Shown here piece after piece: positions 29,101-37,279 of a stretch of DNA of 64,000 bases. The stretch spans positions 3,038,001 to 3,102,000 of the forward strand of contig NZ_JACHMM010000001.1 of NCBI RefSeq assembly GCF_014204975.1, written 5' to 3'. Source of the DNA: Jiangella mangrovi. GTDB taxonomy: Bacteria > Actinomycetota > Actinomycetes > Jiangellales > Jiangellaceae. Within the stretch, counting starts at the first letter, position 1, and each line of letters starts with the position of its first letter. The notes beneath the pieces are model-generated. The model was not told where the DNA came from. It saw only the letters and a program-made list of their open reading frames with translations, and made no database searches. Both the position numbers and the translations under genes were made by a program.

Positions 29101-29397
29101 GACCGCCCGGTCATCGGGCTGGTCGCCGTCGCGTACGGCCGGATCGCCCAGGCCCGTGGCGACGCCACCCGGGCGGCCCGGCTGATCGCGCTCGGCCGCC
29201 GGCTCAGCGCGATCGAGCTGCTCGGCGACATCACGCACCCGGCGCTCGCCGAGCTCCCGGAGCCCGACGAGCGCCTGCTGGGGGCCGAGCGGGACCGCGT
29301 CCGCGACCTGACCGCCCCCGCCGTCGTGCGGGAGATCGCGGCGCTCGTCCGGCCCGATGAGGACATCAGGACTTCCGGCGGTAGGCCCGCACCGTGA
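26185..29397 (+). CDS. Large BTAD/AfsR-type regulator with NB-ARC-like ATPase
   Basis: 1070 residues from ATG 26185. Order: OmpR-type winged helix with the SARP start MQVCILGPVRVG (1-90), bacterial transcriptional activation domain (about 95-240, GDAPAAATDAGRALDLWRGEPLADV), STAND ATPase with Walker A GPGGVGKT (297-304) and Walker B LLVVDNCEHLVE, HLDGLPLAIELAAAKV, then TPR-like helices to the end. The family activates secondary-metabolite or stress genes on ATP-dependent oligomerisation. No biosynthetic cluster adjoins; the nearest candidate target is the ABC exporter, whose 3' end it overlaps by 32 bases on the other strand. Confidence 0.93.
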   Translation: MQVCILGPVRVGPAGVVPGAGVRALLARLALAPGRVVGAETLVDDLWTDRPANAANAVQAVVSRLRKALNGHPVVVEAVAGGYRLAVGREDIDATAAESLLAAATAALRAGDAPAAATDAGRALDLWRGEPLADVGDAPFAATEATRLATLRLDLRRTRVEADLRRGAHADLPAELAALADDHPLDEALLVQLMRALVATGRPAEALAAYEAGRERLADALGADPGPQLRAVHLAVLNQDRSALRLGTTAAGDGVRPAPTATPLRLRRSATPLLGRDDELAAVEALLGDARLVTLLGPGGVGKTRFATEVALRRVDRTGRPVHLVELAGLRAAEDVLPAVLTALGVREVSLIDRSAHPVVRSPVERLREALADSDALLVVDNCEHLVEAVAPVVHEMVTASAEVRVLATSRTPLAVDGEVVHPLPALALPPDGVDQLGYPAVRLFHDRARAARPAVLLDPAVVADVCRHLDGLPLAIELAAAKVRSMSVEQIAARLDDRFGLLVDGPRTAPERHRTLLAVVRWSWELLDKGEQAVLRRLSVLPGGADAATAAAVCGYDGVLVDPALAGLVDQSLLVVDESGGVVRFRLLETVREFADAELLAAGERAAATDALVAWAAELTAEARPHLRGPGQVTWAGTLAREHDNLVAGLRAAIDGADSQAAYTIAATMCWYWAVQGLHSEVSAWAAQVLELTGPVDDDTVVVLCSVAIPNLLIHGADRNSGATMLRLRRIVSSGRVLDPVVRALGEMILGAMNPRPERQERVRAAVAAADDPWIESALTLFDSFTADNDGRPEDSRRLGRTAFEGFSEIGDQWGVGMAAMTLGMNEAVSGDGSVAVGLLDQAVRSFEALGARMDGRQVELLRAIVRIRAGDVARGVTELTELLDAYPGDSGVVTLAESGLGEAAARMGDPVAMLSHYEDAVAAARAPEPTGPLQLRVVALAGAAMARLRTGDEDVDDLLDDAFGFAIADGDRPVIGLVAVAYGRIAQARGDATRAARLIALGRRLSAIELLGDITHPALAELPEPDERLLGAERDRVRDLTAPAVVREIAALVRPDEDIRTSGGRPAP

Positions 29398-30187
29398 GCG
29401 GCGCGAACACCGCCACCAGGACCACGCAGCCGATCAGCGCCCAGCCGACGTCGCCGGCCTGCGGGTTGCCCGCCATGAGCCCGCGGGCCGCCGTCACCAG
29501 GTGCGACACCGGGTTGACGTCGACCCAGGCGCGCAGCCAGCCGGGCATCGTCGACGGGTCGACGAACACGTTGCTGGCGAACGTCAGCGGGAACATCGCG
29601 AGCATGCTGACGCCCTGAACGGCCCCGGCCGAGCGCATGACCAGGCCGAGGAGCGCGAAGACCCAGCTCAGCGAGAACGCGAACACCAGCACCAGCAGAA
29701 TGGCGGCGACCACGTCGAGCACGCCGCCGTCGGGCCGGAAGCCCATCGCCATGCCGACGCCGAGGCAGACCACGGCCGCCACGACATAGCGGATGCCGTC
29801 GGCCAGCAGCGCGCCGAGCAGGGCCGCCGGCCGCCAGATCGGCAGCGACCGGAACCGGTCGAAGATGCCCTTGCCGATGTCGGTGTTCAGCGAGATGCCG
29901 GTGTACAGCGACGCCATGACCACGGTCTGCACCAGGATGCCCGGCAGCACGAACTGCAGGTACTCCTGCGTGCTGCCGGAGACCGCGCCGCCGAACAGGT
30001 AGACGAACATCAAGATGAAGATCACCGGCTGGAACGTCACGTCGAACAGCTGCTCGGGGATGCGCCGGATCTTCAGCACGCTCCGCCAGCCCAGCGTCAG
30101 GCTGGCCGACAGCGCGCTCGGCGGGGTGGGCCGCTCGACCCGAGTGGCGACGGTGCGGACGGGCCGCTCGAGAGTGGTGGTGCTCAT
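29366..30187 (-). CDS. ABC-2 type transporter permease (DrrB-like)
   Basis: 273 residues with six membrane helices of the ABC-2 family ([121 protein letters not shown]). The motif after helix 5 ([30 protein letters not shown]) is typical of DrrB/antibiotic exporters. Its start overlaps the ATPase stop by four bases, forming an operon. Likely exports a lipophilic drug or lipid; substrate unknown. Confidence 0.93.
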   Translation of the reverse strand: MSTTTLERPVRTVATRVERPTPPSALSASLTLGWRSVLKIRRIPEQLFDVTFQPVIFILMFVYLFGGAVSGSTQEYLQFVLPGILVQTVVMASLYTGISLNTDIGKGIFDRFRSLPIWRPAALLGALLADGIRYVVAAVVCLGVGMAMGFRPDGGVLDVVAAILLVLVFAFSLSWVFALLGLVMRSAGAVQGVSMLAMFPLTFASNVFVDPSTMPGWLRAWVDVNPVSHLVTAARGLMAGNPQAGDVGWALIGCVVLVAVFAPLTVRAYRRKS

Positions 30188-31161
30188 GCGGCGCTCCTTT
30201 CGGTGTTCTCGGCCGGGATGTCCTCGGCCGCGTGGCCGGTCAGGGTGAGGAAGACCTCGTCGAGGCTGGGGCGCTGGACCCCGATCTCGTCGATGCCGAC
30301 GCCCTCGGCGCGCAGCCGGATCATCAGATCGGCGACGGCGTCCGGGTCAGCGACCGGCGCGGTGATGACGGCGGCCTCCGGGGTGCGGTGCGGGGTGGTG
30401 TCGAGGACCTGCGCGACCAGCCGCTCGGCGGCCTCGCGCTGGGTGTCGTCGGCCAGGCGCAGGTGCAGCGAGTTGCGGCCCACCGACGCCTTGAGGTCGG
30501 TGCTGGTGCCCTCGGCGATGACGGTGCCGCGGTCGATGACGGCGATCCGGTCGGCCAGCTGGTCGGCCTCGTCGAGGTACTGGGTGGTGAGCAGGACGGT
30601 GGTGCCGCCGGCGACGAGGTCGCGGACGATGTCCCACACCTGGCCGCGGCTGCGCGGGTCCAGGCCGGTGGTCGGCTCGTCCAGGAACAGCACGTCCGGC
30701 GTGACGACGATGCTCGCGGCCAGGTCGATGCGCCGGCGCATGCCGCCGGAGAAGTGCTTGACCGGCCGGCTCGCGGCCTCGGTGAGGTCGAAGCTCTCGA
30801 GCAGCTCGGCCGCCCGGGCCTTCGACTGCGAGCGGCTCAGCCCGACCAGCCGCGACTGCAGGACCAGGTTCTCGGTGCCGGTGAGGTCCTCGTCGACCGA
30901 GGCGTACTGCCCGGTCAGCCCTATGAACGTGCGCACCTCGTCGGCGTCGTCGACGACGTCGTGCCCGAGGACCCGGGCGCTGCCGCCGTCGGGCCGCAGC
31001 AGGGTGGTGAGCATGCGGACGGTGGTGGTCTTGCCGGCGCCGTTCGGCCCGAGGACCCCGTAGACGGTCCCGGCGCGCACGGCGAGGTCGACGCCGTCGA
31101 CGGCGCGGTTCTCGCCGAACGCCTTGACCAGGCCGTGCGCCTCGATGGCCAGTTCGTTCAT
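30184..31161 (-). CDS. ABC transporter ATP-binding protein (DrrA-like)
   Basis: 325 residues. Walker [15 protein letters not shown] near 38, Q-loop region [13 protein letters not shown], signature [16 protein letters not shown] near 140, Walker [19 protein letters not shown] and H-loop [15 protein letters not shown]. The C-terminal extension ending in [14 protein letters not shown] is the DrrA-type daunorubicin-resistance domain. AGGAGGAACGC precedes ATG 31161. It energises the permease encoded immediately downstream. Confidence 0.95.
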   Translation of the reverse strand: MNELAIEAHGLVKAFGENRAVDGVDLAVRAGTVYGVLGPNGAGKTTTVRMLTTLLRPDGGSARVLGHDVVDDADEVRTFIGLTGQYASVDEDLTGTENLVLQSRLVGLSRSQSKARAAELLESFDLTEAASRPVKHFSGGMRRRIDLAASIVVTPDVLFLDEPTTGLDPRSRGQVWDIVRDLVAGGTTVLLTTQYLDEADQLADRIAVIDRGTVIAEGTSTDLKASVGRNSLHLRLADDTQREAAERLVAQVLDTTPHRTPEAAVITAPVADPDAVADLMIRLRAEGVGIDEIGVQRPSLDEVFLTLTGHAAEDIPAENTERSAA

Positions 31162-31246
31162 GCGTTCCTCCTGAGTTCGATGTGCTCAGGAGTCAGCTTC
31201 AGGGGCGCGGCTGACCGACCGCTGACAGTCCGCTGACGGCGTCGTG

Positions 31247-32059
31247 TCAGAGCTTGGCGACGACCTCCGCGAGCAGGGCGCTGATGCGAGGACCGGCGGC
31301 CTGACCTGCCTCGATGACCTCGGCATGGCTCAACGGTGTGGAGCTGATGCCGGCCGCGGGATTGGTGACCAGCGAGACGCCGAGCACCTCGAGCCCGGCC
31401 TCGCGCGCGGCGATCGCCTCGAGCGCCGTCGACATGCCGACGAGGTCGCCGCCGATGCGCTGGGCCATGCGGACCTCGGCGGGGGTCTCGTAGTGCGGCC
31501 CGCGGAACTGGACGTAGACGCCGTCGGGCAGGGAGGGGTCGACCTCGCGGGCGAGGCTGCGGAGGCGGCTGGAGTAGAGGTCGGTGAGGTCGACGAAGTT
31601 CGCGCCTTCGATCGGCGATGTCGCGGTGAGGTTGATGTGGTCGCTGATCAGCACCGGCCTGCCGGCCGCCCACTCCTCGCGAAGACCGCCGCACCCGTTC
31701 GTCAGTACGAGCGTGGCTGCACCGGCCGCTGCCGCCGTCCGCACCCCGTGCACGACGGCGCGCACCCCGCGACCCTCGTAGAGGTGGGTGCGGGCGCCGA
31801 GGACGAGCGCGTGCTTGCCGCTGGTTGCGACGCGGATCGAGCGGAGGGTGCCCACGTGCCCGACGACGGCCGCCTTGCCGAACCCCGGCACGTCGGTGCT
31901 CGGCAGCTCCGCCACCGTCTCGCCGATGAGGTCGGCCGCGCCGCCCCACCCGGAGCCCAGCACGAGTGCGATGTCGTGCCGCTCCACTCCCGTGGCGGTG
32001 GCGATGTACTCGGCCGCGGCCTGGGCGGCGCCGCGCGGGTCGTCCAGCAGCTCGGTCAC
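31247..32059 (-). CDS. Purine nucleoside phosphorylase
   Basis: 270 residues, the trimeric (mammalian-like) class. It splits (deoxy)inosine and (deoxy)guanosine to base and (deoxy)ribose-1-phosphate. Markers: LVLGSGWGGAADLI (phosphate loop), HLYEGRGVRAVVHGVR, LTNGCGGLREEW, FRGPHYETPAEVRMAQRIGGDLVGMSTALEAIAAREAGL and SLVTNPAAGI with the base-binding Asn. Homologous to M. tuberculosis deoD. Follows adenosine deaminase metabolically and supplies the mutase and DeoC. Confidence 0.95.
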   Translation of the reverse strand: MTELLDDPRGAAQAAAEYIATATGVERHDIALVLGSGWGGAADLIGETVAELPSTDVPGFGKAAVVGHVGTLRSIRVATSGKHALVLGARTHLYEGRGVRAVVHGVRTAAAAGAATLVLTNGCGGLREEWAAGRPVLISDHINLTATSPIEGANFVDLTDLYSSRLRSLAREVDPSLPDGVYVQFRGPHYETPAEVRMAQRIGGDLVGMSTALEAIAAREAGLEVLGVSLVTNPAAGISSTPLSHAEVIEAGQAAGPRISALLAEVVAKL

Positions 32060-32097
32060 CGGGCGACCCTATCGCTCTCGCCTGCCAAGGGGGCGGA

Positions 32098-32628
32098 TCA
32101 GCGGTGGTGCCGGATCCCGTCCACGCTCACACCACGCCAGGTCAGGACGGCGATGAGGACGGCTGCGGCGGTGATGGCGATGTCGGCGACGTTCCCGACG
32201 AAGAGGCCGCCGTAGTCGATGAAGTCGACGACATGGCCCTCGGGGAAGCCGGGGTCGCGGAACAGCCGGTCGATGAGGTTGCCGAACGCGCCGCCGAGCA
32301 GCAGGCCGAACGCGACCGCCCAGCCGCGCGAGCCCAGCTTCGCCGACGCCCGGATGACCACCGCGATCACCACGACGACGATGAGCGTGAGCACCCAGGT
32401 CATCCCGGTCGCGATCGAGAACGCCGCGCCGGAGTTGTAGAGCAGCCGCAGTTGCAGCAGGTCGCCGACGATCTCGATCGGCTCGCGCCCGGTCAGCTCG
32501 TTCTCGGCCCACCACTTCGTCAGCTGGTCGACGGCGGTCACCAGCACGGCGATGACGGCGAGCCGGCTGATGAGGCGCCAGTTGGTCGGCGCGGGCGGTG
32601 TGGCCTCGTCGTCGGGTGTGGTCGGCAC
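32098..32628 (-). CDS. lspA: Lipoprotein signal peptidase (signal peptidase II)
   Basis: 176 residues from GTG 32628; an ATG at 32703 is possible but would run into the lpdA promoter. Four membrane helices. Aspartic protease residues are in GGAFGNLIDRLF and VGNVADIAITAAA, and the conserved NSGAAFSI loop is present. It removes signal peptides from lipoproteins after lipid attachment, such as the CapA-like protein at 14 kb. No Shine-Dalgarno is evident. Divergent from lpdA. Confidence 0.93.
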   Translation of the reverse strand: MPTTPDDEATPPAPTNWRLISRLAVIAVLVTAVDQLTKWWAENELTGREPIEIVGDLLQLRLLYNSGAAFSIATGMTWVLTLIVVVVIAVVIRASAKLGSRGWAVAFGLLLGGAFGNLIDRLFRDPGFPEGHVVDFIDYGGLFVGNVADIAITAAAVLIAVLTWRGVSVDGIRHHR

Positions 32629-32710
32629 GGAGCTAGGGTGCCATGCCGGGTTCACGCAGGTGACCACCGGGCGTGCCGCAGGTGCCGCCGTCGTGCGGGA
32701 CAATGGCCAC

Positions 32711-34078
32711 GTGACACGTGTGGCGATTCTCGGCGGCGGACCCGGCGGTTACGAGGCGGCGCTCGTCGCGGCGCAGCTCGGGGCGGAGGTCACGCTGGTC
32801 GACCGCGACGGCGTGGGCGGCTCGGCCGTCCTCACCGACTGCGTCCCCAGCAAGACCCTCATCGCGACGGCCGAGGTCGTCACCGACGCCGCCGAGTCAG
32901 CGGAGCTGGGCGTCGAGCTGGGCCACGACACCGTCGGCGTCGACCTCCGCCGCGTCAACCAGCGAGTGCTCGCGCTGGCCAAGGCGCAGTCGGCCGACAC
33001 CACGGCGGCGGTCGAGAAGGCCGGCGTGCAGATCCTGCGCGGCACCGGCCGGCTCGCCCCCGGCGACCGTGTGGTCGTCGACGACGGCGCCCATGAGTTC
33101 GTCGCCGACGTCGCGCTGCTGGCCACCGGCGCGCGGCCGCGCATCCTGCCCGAGGCGGAGCCCGACGGCGAGCGCATCCTGACCTGGGAGCAGGTCTACG
33201 ACCTCGACGAGCTGCCGGAGCACCTGGTCGTCGTCGGGTCCGGCGTCACGGGCGCGGAGTTCGCCAGCGCCTACAGCGCCCTCGGCGCCGACGTCACGCT
33301 GGTGTCGTCGCGCGACCGCGTCCTCCCCGGCGAGGACGCCGACGCCGCGTACGTGCTGGAAGAGGTGTTCGCGCGGCGCGGGCTGACCGTGCTGTCGAAG
33401 TCGCGGGCGGCGTCGGTGCGGCGTTCCGGCGACGGCGTCGTCGTGGAGCTGACGGACGGGCGGACGGTGCGCGGCTCGCACTGCCTCATGGCGGTCGGGT
33501 CGGTGCCGAACACCGAGGGACTCGGGCTGTCCGAGTGCTCGGTGGCGCTCGACGACCACGGCTTCATCAAGGTCGACCGCGTGTCGCGCACGTCGGCCCG
33601 CGGCGTCTACGCGGCCGGCGACGTCACAGGCGTGAACATGCTGGCCTCGGTGGCGGCCATGCAGGGCCGGACCGCCATGTGGCACGCGCTGGGCGACGCG
33701 GTGTCGCCGCTGAACCTCAAGACGGTCGCCGCGAACGTCTTCACCGACCCCGAGATCGCGACCGTCGGCTGGTCCCAGGCCGCCGTCGACTCCGGCGACA
33801 TCGACGCGGTCGCCGTCAAACTGCCGCTGGCCACCAACGCGCGGGCGAAGATGCTGGGCATCCGCGACGGCTTCGTGAAGCTGTTCTGCCGGCCGGGGAC
33901 GGGCATCATCGTCGGCGGCGTCGTGGTGGCGCCGCGGGCCAGCGAGCTGATCCACCCCATCTCCATGGCCGTCGAGGCGTCCCTCACCGTCGACCAGATG
34001 GCGCGCGCCTTCACCGTCTACCCGTCGTTGAGTGGTTCGGTCGCCGAGGCGGCAAGGCAGCTGCACCGCCGCGACTGA
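32711..34078 (+). CDS. lpdA: LpdA-type flavoprotein disulfide-reductase homologue (NAD(P)H quinone reductase)
   Basis: 455 residues from GTG 32711. FAD-binding VAILGGGPGGYEAALVAAQLG, NAD-binding VVVGSGVTGAEFASAYSALG, VYAAGDVTG and the dimerisation domain (FTDPEIATVGWS, HPISMAVEASLTVDQMARAF) are all present. The redox disulfide CxxxxC is not: the first Cys is Ala39 in GGSAVLTDC, leaving Cys44 alone. The terminal catalytic His-Glu pair is also lost (AFTVYPSLSGSVAEAARQL). This matches M. tuberculosis LpdA (Rv3303c), a quinone reductase rather than a lipoamide dehydrogenase. Confidence 0.92.
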   Translation: MTRVAILGGGPGGYEAALVAAQLGAEVTLVDRDGVGGSAVLTDCVPSKTLIATAEVVTDAAESAELGVELGHDTVGVDLRRVNQRVLALAKAQSADTTAAVEKAGVQILRGTGRLAPGDRVVVDDGAHEFVADVALLATGARPRILPEAEPDGERILTWEQVYDLDELPEHLVVVGSGVTGAEFASAYSALGADVTLVSSRDRVLPGEDADAAYVLEEVFARRGLTVLSKSRAASVRRSGDGVVVELTDGRTVRGSHCLMAVGSVPNTEGLGLSECSVALDDHGFIKVDRVSRTSARGVYAAGDVTGVNMLASVAAMQGRTAMWHALGDAVSPLNLKTVAANVFTDPEIATVGWSQAAVDSGDIDAVAVKLPLATNARAKMLGIRDGFVKLFCRPGTGIIVGGVVVAPRASELIHPISMAVEASLTVDQMARAFTVYPSLSGSVAEAARQLHRRD

Positions 34079-34108
34079 ACCTCCGCCGACCTTGTCGGTG
34101 GGTGCGGG

Positions 34109-34114
34109 TAAGAT
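34109..34114 (+). promoter_or_regulatory. -10 element for leaderless DUF222/HNH transcript
   Basis: TAAGAT fits TANNNT and ends seven bases before ATG 34122, in a stretch clearly more AT-rich than its surroundings. Confidence 0.5.
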
Positions 34115-34121
34115 CATTTGC

Positions 34122-35489
34122 ATGTTCGAATTCGCTGCTCCGCCTGAGGCTCCGCCGGACTTTGGTCCGGTGGAGGATGTGGGTTGGGCGGAGCCGTCCG
34201 ACGCCGACACGCGGGCCCTGCTGGAGGGGTTGGCAGCGTCGTATGCGGCTGTTCCGGCGGCGGAGCTGGACATCGACGCGGCCGCGGTGGGGCCGGAGCT
34301 GGCGGCGCTGCTGACCGAGCGCGACCCCGCTGCCGCCGGCGACGCCCACGACGTGGTCGAACTGGTCGCCGGGTGGGCGCGGCAGGTCGCCCACGCCGAG
34401 GCCGGGCTGGCCCGGGCGCTCGCGGCGTTGGCCGCCCGGGTCGAGCTGCGACCCGCCGAGACCGGGTATCGGTCGGTCAACCCCGTCACCAACACCGCCG
34501 TCGTGGTGGCCGGACGATGCCAGCTGACGACCAAACAGGCCGAAGGCATGGTCGGACCCGCAGTCCAACTGCTACGCGACTTCCCCGACACCTGGGCCGC
34601 CTGGTGGGCCGGGCTGATCGACTGGCGGCGGGTCCGCGCCATCATGGACGAGCTCGGCGGCCAGGACCCCGATGTGCGTTCCCGGGTGGAAGCGGCGGTG
34701 CTGCCGCAGACGCCGCACCTGGACTCCGTCGCGCTGCGCAAGCTGATCAAGCGGCTGCTGCACGAACTCGCCCCCGTCACGGTCGCGGAGCGGCACCGGG
34801 CCGCCCGCGAAGAACGCTACGTGTCGGTGATGCCCGCATCGGACGGGATGGCCCACCTCGAGGCCCGGCTGCGCGCCGAGGACGCCATCGCCCTCAACGC
34901 GAGGTCGAACGCCGACGCCGCCGATCTGAAACGCGCCGACGCCGCGGCCGGTGCACCGGCCCGGACCCACGACCAGCGCCGCGCCGACGCCCTCGCCGCA
35001 CTCGGGACGGGCCCGACCCGGTCCGTGAGCGTGCACGTCACGATCCCGTTCGGGTCGCTGTCCGGGCTGAGCGAGGAGCCGGGTGAGCTCGAGGGCTACG
35101 GACCCATACCCGCCCACATCGCCCGCAAGCTCGCCGCCGAAGGGGTATGGCGATGGCTGGCCACCGATCCCGGCAGCGGGCGGGTCATGGATCTCGGCCG
35201 GACCACGTACCGGCCCACCAAGGCGCTCGCCGACTTCATCATCGCCCGCGACCGGACCTGCCGCATGCCCGGCTGCCACCGCCCCGCCCGCTACTGCCAC
35301 ATCGACCACCGCGACCCCTACCAGAACGGCGGGGCCACCTCAACGGCGAACTGCCAGTGCCTGTGCGAGACCCACCACCTGCTCAAACACCACGGACACT
35401 GGCACTGCACCACCCTGCCCAACGGCACCACCGTCTGGACCAGCCCCACCGGCCATCGCTACCTCACACCACCGGCACGAGCGGGCTAG
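34122..35489 (+). CDS. DUF222 / HNH endonuclease signature protein (13E12 repeat family)
   Basis: 455 residues. The N-terminal two thirds are DUF222 (helical, VELVAGWARQVAHAEAGLARALAAL, RVRAIMDELGGQDPDVRSRVEAAVL). The C-terminus (about 380-440) is an HNH nuclease: two CxxC-like pairs in CRMPGCHRPARYCHIDHRDP and CQCLCETHHLLKHHG. This family (REP13E12 in mycobacteria) occurs in many copies per actinobacterial genome and behaves as a selfish or defence-related element; the role is not settled. No target-site repeats were seen. Confidence 0.92.
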   Translation: MFEFAAPPEAPPDFGPVEDVGWAEPSDADTRALLEGLAASYAAVPAAELDIDAAAVGPELAALLTERDPAAAGDAHDVVELVAGWARQVAHAEAGLARALAALAARVELRPAETGYRSVNPVTNTAVVVAGRCQLTTKQAEGMVGPAVQLLRDFPDTWAAWWAGLIDWRRVRAIMDELGGQDPDVRSRVEAAVLPQTPHLDSVALRKLIKRLLHELAPVTVAERHRAAREERYVSVMPASDGMAHLEARLRAEDAIALNARSNADAADLKRADAAAGAPARTHDQRRADALAALGTGPTRSVSVHVTIPFGSLSGLSEEPGELEGYGPIPAHIARKLAAEGVWRWLATDPGSGRVMDLGRTTYRPTKALADFIIARDRTCRMPGCHRPARYCHIDHRDPYQNGGATSTANCQCLCETHHLLKHHGHWHCTTLPNGTTVWTSPTGHRYLTPPARAG

Positions 35490-35498
35490 TCGGACCGG

Positions 35499-35972
35499 CT
35501 AGGGGCGGACGAAGTAGGCGGCCGGCTCGTCCTTCAGCGCCTGCAGCAGCCGCTCCTGCTGTTCGTCGTCGAGCGGCGGCAGTTCGTCGGGCGCGAACCA
35601 CCCGACCGCGAGCGACTCGTCGTCGTTCACGCGCGCCTCGCCGCTCACCGGACGGCACCGGAACGCGACGTCCATGAACTGGACGCGGTCGCCGTTCGGG
35701 TAGGCGGCCGGCGGGCCGGTGACGACGCTGCTGATGCGCTCGACCTCGATGTGGACGCCGGTCTCCTCGAACGCCTCGCGCACGACGGCGACAGCTGGCT
35801 GTTCGCCGGGCTCGAGGATGCCGGAGATCAGCGCCCACCGCCCGGTGTCCGAGCGCTGGCCCAGCAGTACCCGCCCCTCGTCGTCGACGATGACCGCGGT
35901 GACGCCGGTGAGCCACAGCAGGTCGTGGCCCACCTGCTCGCGCAGCGCCAGGATGAACTCAGGAGTCGGCAC
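35499..35972 (-). CDS. NUDIX hydrolase
   Basis: 157 residues. The NUDIX box is intact: GILEPGEQPAVAVVREAFEETGV (residues about 52-74), with VLLGQRSDTGRWALISG leading in. It hydrolyses a nucleoside diphosphate linked to X; the substrate is not predictable. The opening MPTPEFILALREQVGHDLLWLTGVTAVIVDDEG is typical of actinobacterial homologues with an N-terminal helix. Convergent with the HNH gene across nine bases. Confidence 0.93.
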   Translation of the reverse strand: MPTPEFILALREQVGHDLLWLTGVTAVIVDDEGRVLLGQRSDTGRWALISGILEPGEQPAVAVVREAFEETGVHIEVERISSVVTGPPAAYPNGDRVQFMDVAFRCRPVSGEARVNDDESLAVGWFAPDELPPLDDEQQERLLQALKDEPAAYFVRP

Positions 35973-35992
35973 GGGTCAGCGGCCCGCTGGGG

Positions 35993-37231
35993 TCACTCGA
36001 ACCCGCCGCCGAAGTCGCCCCCGCCGAAGTCGCCGCCGCCGAAGCCACCGCCGCCGAAATCGCCGCCGCCGAAGCCGCCATCGCCGAAGTCACCACCACC
36101 GCCGCCATCTCCGCCGCCCTCGATGTAGACCGGGCTGGACATGGCCGAGCCGAGCATGGTGCCGATGAGCATGCCGGGCAGCAGGCCGCCGAAGTAGCCG
36201 CCCGCCCAACCGCCGTAGGCCGGGCCGGCGTCGTAGTACGGACGGCGTTCACCGTCACCGACCGGGACCATACGGGTCTCGGGATCGGCACCGGCCTTGA
36301 CCCGCATCGCATCGGCGGCACAGGCCGGAACGGTGCGCGGCGCGCCTCCCATTGGGGCCCACTCGACGTCCTCGACGGACGGACCGTGGCCAGGGTCGAA
36401 GAAACAAGGGAGGCGGCGTTCCGGGATCGGCTCGCCCTTGCTGCGGGCATCGACGCAGGCCAGCAGCCAGCGGCCCTCCTCGAGCGCGGTGGTGACCGGT
36501 TTGAGGTCTGTGGGCTTCTCGGCGCGGTCGGCGAAGGTCTTCGCGTTCTCGTAGAGGTCGAGGGCGCGGCCGTACTCGTTGCGGGCCTCGATCGGGACCT
36601 TGGAATCCTTGCCGAGGTCGAGGTCGAGCTCGGAGAGTCGTTCGCCGTACTTGGTGATGTCCTCGTCGAGGGCGCCGCGGACCTGCTCGAGCTGGGCACG
36701 CTCCTTGCTGCGCTTGTTGCGCCGGTACAGGAGGAACCCGCCACCGCCGGCGGCCGCCAGGATCGCGAGCGGGAGTAGCCCACCGCCACCGTCGCCCGAC
36801 GAACCTGTCGCATCTCCAGACCCACCGCCGCCTGCCGCCAGATCCTCCGCCTGCGGGGTGAAGCTCTCGATGAACTCCGAAACGTCACTGGAAGCGTCAG
36901 CGACGTTGATGGCCGTGTCGCGCACCGTTGTGGAATCGATGGTCATCGAGTCCGCATTGACGCGGAGGTCGGGTAGGACCGCGACGTAGGTCCCCTGCTC
37001 ACCCACCGCCTGTGCAATGGTGGCCAATCCATCTGGATCCGAGGCGGCGGCGGCCGGCAGGACAGCGACGAAGATGGGCGTCGAGGCGCCAGACAACGTC
37101 TGCTCGGCTGCGGACCGCTCGCCGTCGCTGAACGGCCGGCCCTCGGCCTCCAGCTCAGTTTCGGCGTCAGGGTCGACGTACAGCCGCGAGTTGCGGAGGG
37201 CTTCGGCGGCTGCCTCGTACGCGCTCGACAT
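35993..37231 (-). CDS. Single-pass membrane protein with glycine-rich tail
   Basis: 412 residues from ATG 37231. No signal peptide: the protein opens with SSAYEAAAEALRNSRLYVDPDAE, a motif I associate with actinobacterial TPM-like proteins. A beta/alpha domain runs to about 150 (PIFVAVLPAAAASDPDGL), a Gly/Ser linker and one helix (LLPLAILAAAGGGGFLLYRRNKR, about 168-190) follow, then a coiled region (ERAQLEQVRGALDEDITKYGERLSEL), a Cys-containing domain (LACVDARSKGEPIPERRLPCFFDPGHG) and a 40-residue Gly/Asp/Phe tail. Topology without a signal peptide is puzzling. Function unknown. Confidence 0.75.
   Translation of the reverse strand: MSSAYEAAAEALRNSRLYVDPDAETELEAEGRPFSDGERSAAEQTLSGASTPIFVAVLPAAAASDPDGLATIAQAVGEQGTYVAVLPDLRVNADSMTIDSTTVRDTAINVADASSDVSEFIESFTPQAEDLAAGGGGSGDATGSSGDGGGGLLPLAILAAAGGGGFLLYRRNKRSKERAQLEQVRGALDEDITKYGERLSELDLDLGKDSKVPIEARNEYGRALDLYENAKTFADRAEKPTDLKPVTTALEEGRWLLACVDARSKGEPIPERRLPCFFDPGHGPSVEDVEWAPMGGAPRTVPACAADAMRVKAGADPETRMVPVGDGERRPYYDAGPAYGGWAGGYFGGLLPGMLIGTMLGSAMSSPVYIEGGGDGGGGGDFGDGGFGGGDFGGGGFGGGDFGGGDFGGGFE
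36002..36115. repeat. 15-base coding repeat for the Gly-Phe tail
   Basis: Six to seven imperfect copies of a CCGCCGAAGTCGCCG-like 15-mer encode repeating GGDFG/GGGFG units at the C-terminus of the membrane protein. Such runs expand and contract easily by slippage without breaking the frame, since the unit is a multiple of three. Confidence 0.8.
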
Positions 37232-37279
37232 ATACCCATCATCCACGGTCCGGCGGATCGTGCCACGAGCAGGTCCGGC

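Noticed and set aside
26185-31161. Part of a secondary-metabolite gene cluster
   Set aside because: Apart from the SARP-like regulator and ABC exporter, neighbours are housekeeping genes; no synthase, tailoring enzyme or carrier protein is present.
34122-35489. Homing endonuclease inside an intron or intein
   Set aside because: The HNH protein is a free-standing DUF222-type gene with its own promoter and does not interrupt another gene.
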